NCBI GenBank assembly: GCA_016879935.1 | Contig: JAACJQ010000370.1 | Location: forward strand, 1-56,162 | DNA: 56,162 bases | Reading direction: 5' to 3' | From: Archangiaceae bacterium | GTDB taxonomy: Bacteria > Myxococcota > Myxococcia > Myxococcales > Myxococcaceae | Part shown: piece after piece, positions 51,297-56,162 of the stretch | How positions within the stretch are numbered: the stretch's first letter is position 1 | Layout of the letters: every line of letters begins with the position of its first letter | The notes under the pieces: generated by a model | Told to the model about the DNA's origin: nothing | The model's input: the letters and a program-made list of their open reading frames with translations, nothing else | The model's database searches: none | Made by a program: the position numbers and the translations under genes

Positions 51297-53017
51297 TTCG
51301 CACCTCCCTTCGAAGGAGCAGTAGTGAGTGGAGGCGGCGGCAGCAGGGGACCGCGCTCGTGGCCTTTGCCTTTGCGCTCCACCTCGAGGTCGCTGATGAG
51401 CAGGCTCGGCGCGATGGCAGAGACGGGCACCCAGCCCGACTCGGCGCCGCAGAAGCCGTTGAAGACCTTCGCGTCGTCACCGGTGGCGAGAATGCGCTCG
51501 AACGAGGCGATGGGCGTGCCCACCAGGTCGACGCCGCGCACGAGCTCGTCGGGCCGGCCGTCGGCGTAGACGCGGTAGACGATCTGCGGAATCACCTTGA
51601 AGGCCTGCGGCGCTCCACCGGCGCGGGTGTTGGTGAAGCCGCCCGAGATTTCTTCGAAGACGAGGCCGTACGGCTTGCCGCGCTTCTTCACCTCGTCGAG
51701 CAGCGTCTTGCGCAGCTGGTCCGGCGGCAGCTGTTTCGTGGAGTCGATGATGAGGTTGCCCTGACGCGCGACCGGCTTGAGGCCCGGCTGTGCGCGGCCG
51801 TGGCCGTTGGAGTTGGCGAAGCCCTTGATGGGCGAGCGGCCCTGCAGGAACGAGCGCAGCACGCCCTTCTCGACGAGGTTCACCTTCTGCGCGGGCTGGC
51901 CCTCTTCGTCGAACAGGTAGAAGCCGTTGAGCGGCAGGTCTCCCCACTTCGCGCGCGTCGGGTCGTCGGTGACGCTGATGAACTCGGGGACGATTTGCTG
52001 GCCCACCTTCTTGGTGAACGTCTTGCCCTCGTCCGCATCCTTCTGGCGGTGGCCCTCGATGCGGTGGCCGAAGATTTCGTGGAAGAACACGCCGGCTGCG
52101 CGGTGCGTGATGATGGCGGGCCCGACGTACGGCTCGATGGCGGGCGCGGCGCGCAGGGCCTCGAGGCGCTCGATGGCGCGGGTGACGCGCTTCTCGAACT
52201 CGGCCTCCGACGGCCGCGCGTCGGGCGAGGTGGCCTCGGCGGCGTCGTAGAAGTCGAGCTCCATGCCGTCGTCGGCGCGCACGGTGCCCCAGACCCCGAG
52301 GCGGGCGAAGAAGCGGGGCTCACGCAGCTTCGCGCCCTCGCTGTCGACGAAGAAGTGCGTCATCGACGAGACCTGCATCGACACCGACGAGCGGAGACTC
52401 TGCGGGTGCGTCTTGAACGCGGCCGACAGGCGCTTGAGGCGCTCTTCCCACGCGGTGCGGTCGAGCACGTCGGCGAGCGGCTTCGCCCGGGGCTCGAGGC
52501 GCTGCTGCGGCTTGTCGGTCGAGAAGTCGGGCGCCTTGTCTTCTTCGGCGGCCTTCACCGCGACGTTCGCGCGAACCTTGAGCAGGTCTTTCGTCGCGCC
52601 GCGCACGGCGTCGTCGGTCGCCTTCCACAACGAGACCTCGAGCGCGTTCTTGTCGTCTTCGATGGGCAGCGAGCGGCCGCCACCACCGAAGTCGAAGTCG
52701 AAGCCGCCACGAACCTTGTGCGTGTTGTCGAGGTCGCGCGTGCCGACGCGGGCGATGACGTCGAGCAGGCGAACGCGGCCCACGAGCTTGCCGCCTCTCG
52801 AGGCCTGGCCTTCGAGCGCGCCGAAGCTGGCCGAGGCGCTCCACGCTTCACCGTCGGTGACGCGGTACGAGAGGTAATAGAGCGGCGCGTCTTTCTCTCC
52901 GGGCAGGCCCTTCTTGCTGCGGGCGAGCTCGGCGGTGAGCGCATCGAGGAGAACGTCGGTGTCAGCGGGAGCAGCGGGCGGCGCGGCGAGGAGCAGCGCG
53001 AGCAGTGGTGTCAGCAT
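51293..53017 (-). CDS. Exported TldD-family zinc metalloprotease
   Basis: From ATG 53017 the protein is 574 residues with an N-terminal signal-like leader (MLTPLLALLLAAPPAAPA). The TldD active site is intact: HEIFGH at 313-318 (HExxxH), followed by RIEGHRQKDADEG, and the third zinc ligand Cys523 in GFCGAESGWVPVSAIAPSLLI. Other family marks are ANSNGHGRAQ, KVNLVEKGVLRSFL and FEEISGGFTNT. TldD/TldE heterodimers process small modified peptides and gyrase toxins in the cytoplasm; a leader peptide here suggests an envelope location. Its stop overlaps the TldE-like start by four bases, so the two proteins should be made together. Confidence 0.9.
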   Translation of the reverse strand: MLTPLLALLLAAPPAAPADTDVLLDALTAELARSKKGLPGEKDAPLYYLSYRVTDGEAWSASASFGALEGQASRGGKLVGRVRLLDVIARVGTRDLDNTHKVRGGFDFDFGGGGRSLPIEDDKNALEVSLWKATDDAVRGATKDLLKVRANVAVKAAEEDKAPDFSTDKPQQRLEPRAKPLADVLDRTAWEERLKRLSAAFKTHPQSLRSSVSMQVSSMTHFFVDSEGAKLREPRFFARLGVWGTVRADDGMELDFYDAAEATSPDARPSEAEFEKRVTRAIERLEALRAAPAIEPYVGPAIITHRAAGVFFHEIFGHRIEGHRQKDADEGKTFTKKVGQQIVPEFISVTDDPTRAKWGDLPLNGFYLFDEEGQPAQKVNLVEKGVLRSFLQGRSPIKGFANSNGHGRAQPGLKPVARQGNLIIDSTKQLPPDQLRKTLLDEVKKRGKPYGLVFEEISGGFTNTRAGGAPQAFKVIPQIVYRVYADGRPDELVRGVDLVGTPIASFERILATGDDAKVFNGFCGAESGWVPVSAIAPSLLISDLEVERKGKGHERGPLLPPPPLTTAPSKGGAK

Positions 53018-53077
53018 GTGCGGGGCGCACTGTAACCGTGGCGTCGTTGCGCACGAGGGAAAGATGCCCGCCCGTAC

Positions 53078-53083
53078 TACCGT
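53078..53083 (+). promoter_or_regulatory. Putative -10 element (TACCGT) close to a start codon
   Basis: TACCGT ends seven bases before ATG 53091, compatible with a leaderless transcript. The alternative start ATG 53064 has GAGGG upstream, so either arrangement is possible. Confidence 0.22.
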
Positions 53084-53090
53084 CGCGCGC

Positions 53091-55175
53091 ATGCCCGACC
53101 TCCTCGCCATCGTCAGCAAGGCCGTGTTCGACGCAGACAACAGGAATGCAGCGGTGGGCCAGGTGTTGGCCATCGACCGCTACGTCAGCACCAACAAGGC
53201 GCTCGAGCCCCTGCGTGGCGGTGGCCGGCTCTTTCTCGTCACGGTGCGCCCGCCCGATGAGCAGCTGTGGCTCGTCGCGGTGCTGGAGTCGCCGAAGCAC
53301 GACGGGAAAGCGTGGGTGGCGAAGGCGAACACGCGGCCCATCGCGAACATCAGCGCGCTGCGCGGGAGCATTCGGTTCACGTCGAACACCGGCATCTCGG
53401 CCACGAAGGGCGCGCTCGGCATGTCGTTGCAGACGCCGCGGCAGCTCACGGAAGAAGACGTCGCGATGATGCTGGGCTCGGCGCCTGCGCCTGCTTCCGC
53501 GAAGAAGACGGCGTCGGCTCCCGTGGCGCCGAAGAAGGAAGTGGCGCCAAAGAAAGAAGCCCCGCCACCGCCTCCGAAGAAGACCGCGGGTGACGACGGC
53601 TCGAAGCAGCTCTCGAGCGGAAAATGGGCGAACGCGCTCGAGCCGCTCCTGGCGCGATGGAAGGACGAACGTGCGCCCGAGCTCGCCGAGCTCATCGAGC
53701 GGGTCTCGGCACAGCTTCCTTCTCCCAAGTCGTGGCAGCTGACGCGGCCCGACGCGGCGCAGTTCGACCTCGTCGCTTTTCTCTCGACCCTCACTGACGG
53801 GAAGTTCGCCGACTCGCTCGCGCGCATTCAGAAGCTCGAGAAGCTCGACCCCGACCCGCGCGTCGCCGCAGCGCTGACGCGGCTCATCGTCACGCCGCCG
53901 TTCACCGCGCAGTCGTCGCGCGAGTTCTGGACCTCGCTCTACGAGCAGCTCTCCGACCGTCACGCCGACCCGCGCACGCTCGACGCCTTGAAGCCGCTCG
54001 TGAAGGACTATCAGGCGACCTTCGGCCGCACGAAGATGGGCGAAGCGATGGAGCGTCGCGTTCAGGCGCTCGTGAAGACGCTCTCGGAGCGGTTCGCTAC
54101 CGTGCCGCACGCCGACGTGACGAAGCAGCTCGCGATGCTGCCCGCTGCGAAGGCAGCTCCGCCCGGGCCGAAGACGAAGTCGGGCCAATCACTCGAGGAG
54201 CTGCTCGCCGCGGTCTACGAGCGCCCGGACGATGACGGCGTGCGTGAGGTCTACGCCGATGCGCTGCTCGAGGTGGGCGACCCGCGCGGTGAGTTCATGA
54301 CGCTGCAGTTCAAGCGCGCGCGCGGCGAGCCGCTGACGCCGGCCGAGACGAAGCAGGAAGCGGCGCTGCAGAAGAAGCACGTGAAGGCGTGGCTCGGGCC
54401 GCTCTACGACGTGCTGTACACGACGCACCTCGAGTTCCGCCGGGGCTTCCTCTACGCCGCGCAGATTCGGCCGGTCGGCAAAGCCATTCCCGCGGCGCGC
54501 AATCACCCCGCGTGGAGCACCGTGCGCGAGCTGAACATGTCGACGGGTGGCACCAACGAGCGTGGCGCCAGTCTCATTCTGCAGCCGAACGCGCGGCGCA
54601 TTCGCGTGCTGACGAACATCGTCTACCTCGTGCTCGACGAGCTGGCCGCGAGCCCCGGAGATGGACGTGAGCTCGAGGTGCTCGACATCAGCTGGCTCCC
54701 GCTCGGTGATGGAGAAGGTGAGTATGGCGAGGTGGCGATGCGAGCGTGGAAAGCGACGCTCACGGGCGCCGCGTTTCCGAAGCTGAGAGCGCTGCAGTTT
54801 GGCTACGAGGCGGCAGGCAACCTTGAGGCGCTGGAGGGGCTGTGGACGAGCCCGCTCTGCAAACGCCTCGAGCGAGTGCGGTTCTCGAGGTACCCCAACG
54901 CCGCGCTCTTCGTCCTGGCGGAGCGCCGGTGCTCGAAGCAGCTCACCGTCGAGCTCGACTTCGGCCCGTTCTTCTTCGCCGCGACGCCGGGAGGGAACCT
55001 CGAGCTTCGCGCTGGCGAGCCCGACGGCCACGTCGACAACGTCTGGAAGCAGCTGCTCCCGCACGTCGCCGCCGCGCCGTGGAAGCGCGTGACGGTCGCG
55101 GCTGGTGCGCTGACGGAGCCGCAGCTCGCGGCCCTTCGCAAGCAGTTGCCGAAGGCAGACGTCGTCGTCTCCTGA
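53091..55175 (+). CDS. TIGR02996-domain protein with LRR-like C terminus
   Basis: From ATG 53091 the product is 694 residues; ATG 53064 with GAGGG five bases upstream would add nine. The N-terminal 150 residues form a separate domain (DLLAIVSKAVFDADNRNAAV, GGGRLFLVTVRPPDEQLWLV). An Ala/Lys/Pro linker and a helical section follow. The TIGR02996 motif (ELLAAVYERPDDDGVREVYADALLEVGDPRGEFMTLQ, read here as VYERPDDDGVREVYADAL and GDPRGEFMTLQ) lies near residue 370-410. LRR-like blocks follow (VRELNMSTGGTNE, LEVLDISWLPLGDG, LRALQFGYEAAGNL). It is divergent from the TldD-like gene, with 73 bp between them. Cytoplasmic interaction protein; no catalytic motif seen. Confidence 0.75.
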   Translation: MPDLLAIVSKAVFDADNRNAAVGQVLAIDRYVSTNKALEPLRGGGRLFLVTVRPPDEQLWLVAVLESPKHDGKAWVAKANTRPIANISALRGSIRFTSNTGISATKGALGMSLQTPRQLTEEDVAMMLGSAPAPASAKKTASAPVAPKKEVAPKKEAPPPPPKKTAGDDGSKQLSSGKWANALEPLLARWKDERAPELAELIERVSAQLPSPKSWQLTRPDAAQFDLVAFLSTLTDGKFADSLARIQKLEKLDPDPRVAAALTRLIVTPPFTAQSSREFWTSLYEQLSDRHADPRTLDALKPLVKDYQATFGRTKMGEAMERRVQALVKTLSERFATVPHADVTKQLAMLPAAKAAPPGPKTKSGQSLEELLAAVYERPDDDGVREVYADALLEVGDPRGEFMTLQFKRARGEPLTPAETKQEAALQKKHVKAWLGPLYDVLYTTHLEFRRGFLYAAQIRPVGKAIPAARNHPAWSTVRELNMSTGGTNERGASLILQPNARRIRVLTNIVYLVLDELAASPGDGRELEVLDISWLPLGDGEGEYGEVAMRAWKATLTGAAFPKLRALQFGYEAAGNLEALEGLWTSPLCKRLERVRFSRYPNAALFVLAERRCSKQLTVELDFGPFFFAATPGGNLELRAGEPDGHVDNVWKQLLPHVAAAPWKRVTVAAGALTEPQLAALRKQLPKADVVVS

Positions 55176-55228
55176 TTCCCGGGCCGGGCGCGGTCTGCTG
55201 TGCTTTCGTCGCCGCCGTGCTCGGACTC

Positions 55229-55975
55229 ATGACTTCGCTGGTGCTCGTGGCTGCACCATTGAAAATCGCCGTTCCCGACGTGAGCTTCTCGGGGCTCTCG
55301 AAGACCGAAGGCAACGCGCTGGTGGAGTTCTTCAGCGAACGGCTCTCGGCGGCCAGCGGCGCGCAGGTGGTGACGCCCTCGATGACGGTGGCGCTGCTGG
55401 GGCTCGAGCGGCAGCGCCAGCTGTTGGGGTGTGACGAGGGGAGCGCCTGCCTCGCCGAGCTCGCGAACGCGATGGGCGTCGACTTCGTGGTCGCGGGCAG
55501 CCTCGTGAAGCTCGGAGGCGGCTTCACCGTGACGCTCCGGCTGCTCGACGCGCGAACAGGTCAGGCTCGGCTGTCGGCGTCGGAGCGGCTCCAGAACGAA
55601 GAGGCGCTGTCGTCGTGGTTGGCGGCAACGGCGGCGCGGTGGGGTGATGCCATCGTCGTGAAGACTCCCGTGAGTCCCGTCATTCCACTCACGGTCGCGG
55701 CGGTCGGCGGCGTCGCTGCCATCACAGGAGCCGTGCTGCTCGGGTTCGCGGGCTCGTACGCCACTCAGCTGAACACGCGCCCAAGCCCCTTCCTCACGGC
55801 GCAGGCCTTCGCCGACGCGGCGCGCACCGGCTCGACGTTTCAGCTCGGCGGTCTCATCGCGGCGATCGTCGGAGTCGCGGTCGGTGGCGTTGGCCTCGGG
55901 TGGTGGGCCGTCGGGTCTGCTCCAGCGACCGCGAGCCCGGCGCCGCTCTCGAGCCTCTCGTGGAGTGTGCCGTGA
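55229..55975 (+). CDS. FlgO/CsgG-like protein with two membrane helices (cassette copy 2)
   Basis: ATG 55229 (or GTG 55217) gives about 248 residues, aligned with 46641-47408: MTSLVLVAAP start, VPDVSFSGLSKTEGNALVEF, TPSMTVALLGLERQR, QLLGCDEGSACLAEL, AMGVDFVVAGSLVKLGGGF, TLRLLDARTG. Two C-terminal helices follow (VIPLTVAAVGGVAAITGAVLLG, FQLGGLIAAIVGVAVGGVGL). The shared GLERQRQLLGC / GVERQKQLLGC blocks show the two genes arose by duplication. Its stop overlaps the lipoprotein start (GTGA). Confidence 0.72.
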   Translation: MTSLVLVAAPLKIAVPDVSFSGLSKTEGNALVEFFSERLSAASGAQVVTPSMTVALLGLERQRQLLGCDEGSACLAELANAMGVDFVVAGSLVKLGGGFTVTLRLLDARTGQARLSASERLQNEEALSSWLAATAARWGDAIVVKTPVSPVIPLTVAAVGGVAAITGAVLLGFAGSYATQLNTRPSPFLTAQAFADAARTGSTFQLGGLIAAIVGVAVGGVGLGWWAVGSAPATASPAPLSSLSWSVP

Positions 55976-56162
55976 CGAAGCTTCGACTGGCCGTCGTGGC
56001 CGTGTTCGTCGTGCTGGGCTGCGACTTCGAGGCGCTTCGAATCGAGGCCTGCTTCGACGCAGGGCTCTGCAACGACGCGGGCGTTCCGATCGCGACCGGT
56101 GGTGGCAGTTCAGCGGCAGGCGGTTCGACGGCTGGCGGTTCGGCGGCTGGCGGTTCGGCGGC
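55972..56162 (+). CDS. Lipoprotein, 3'-truncated by the window end (cassette copy 2)
   Basis: GTG 55972 overlaps the preceding stop. MTKLRLAVVAVFVVLGC has a canonical lipobox (VLGC, Cys17). The mature start DFEALRIEACFDAGLCNDAG parallels LDFQRRVERCFDGGACV in 47405-49204. A Gly-Gly-Ser-Ala/Thr-Ala repeat stalk follows to the window edge, so the functional domain is not visible. Confidence 0.75.
   Translation, partial: MTKLRLAVVAVFVVLGCDFEALRIEACFDAGLCNDAGVPIATGGGSSAAGGSTAGGSAAGGSA
56096..56162 (+). repeat. 15-bp Gly/Ser-rich tandem repeat
   Basis: Repeats of the form GCTGGCGGTTCGGCG encode GGSAA/GGSTA units and run into the window edge. It forms the stalk of a lipoprotein. Confidence 0.8.

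Overview
The window is very GC-rich, with almost every third codon position G or C, tightly packed genes and many ATGA, GTGA or TGATG stop/start overlaps. The gene content points to a myxobacterium (Myxococcota, probably the Cystobacterineae/Myxococcales group). The signs are two or more Hanks-type Ser/Thr kinases, a DUF2378/TIGR02265 protein (a family known essentially from myxobacteria), three TIGR02996 repeat-companion proteins, a DUF2330 protein, FlgO/CsgG-like proteins, PilZ proteins, and many lipoproteins with Asp-Ala-Gly or Gly-Gly-Ser low-complexity stalks. No genus can be assigned from sequence alone. I saw no rRNA, tRNA, CRISPR array, transposase or phage gene.

Layout. (1) 1-3775: a plus-strand accessory-looking block with a 5'-truncated Cys-rich protein ending in a C2-like domain, a lipoprotein, a TPR-gene remnant and a soluble Ser/Thr kinase whose 3' half is visibly more AT-rich. 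It is followed by about 400 bp without a gene. (2) 4179-10532, minus strand: envelope proteins, namely an exported protein joining a CxxCH haem motif to cyclase-like DGGW repeats, a TIGR02996 protein, an exported coiled-coil/helical protein and a DUF2330 protein. (3) 10678-13489, plus strand: a glycine-rich lipoprotein, a pilin-like protein and the RNA 2',3'-cyclic phosphodiesterase ThpR. (4) 13490-16588: a cNMP-binding protein, a 5'-nucleotidase-like enzyme with EF-hands, and a candidate papain-like effector overlapping a small acidic partner gene. (5) 16624-22063, minus strand: an AlkB-like oxygenase, a TonB-like protein, a siderophore/haem-type ABC ATPase overlapping a membrane Ser/Thr kinase, and a DUF2378 protein. 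(6) 22111-30947, mostly plus: an SDR enzyme, PilZ/coiled-coil and PilZ-REC signalling proteins, an exported Cys-His-Asp protein, YchF, an AraC/GyrI-type regulator facing a lone effector-binding domain, a large helical protein and a Tudor-like protein. (7) 30958-43448: unknown envelope proteins, a TIGR02996/LRR protein, an Asp-Ala-Gly lipoprotein, a triplicated exported protein, a coupled FlgO-like pair, and an operon of exported barrel-like protein, ECF sigma factor and FecR-like/TPR protein, ending with a ZU5-like lipoprotein. (8) 43536-56162: an EEP-family hydrolase, a two-gene ABC-2 exporter, two copies of a two-gene cassette (FlgO-like membrane protein plus lipoprotein), and between them an exported TldD/TldE-like pair and another TIGR02996/LRR protein.

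The strongest candidates for something new are the exported TldD/TldE-like pair in which one partner has lost every metal ligand, the coupled papain-like/acidic gene pair, the duplicated FlgO-like/lipoprotein cassette, and the haem-c/cyclase-repeat fusion. Functions are inferred from motifs visible in the sequence; no database search was run.
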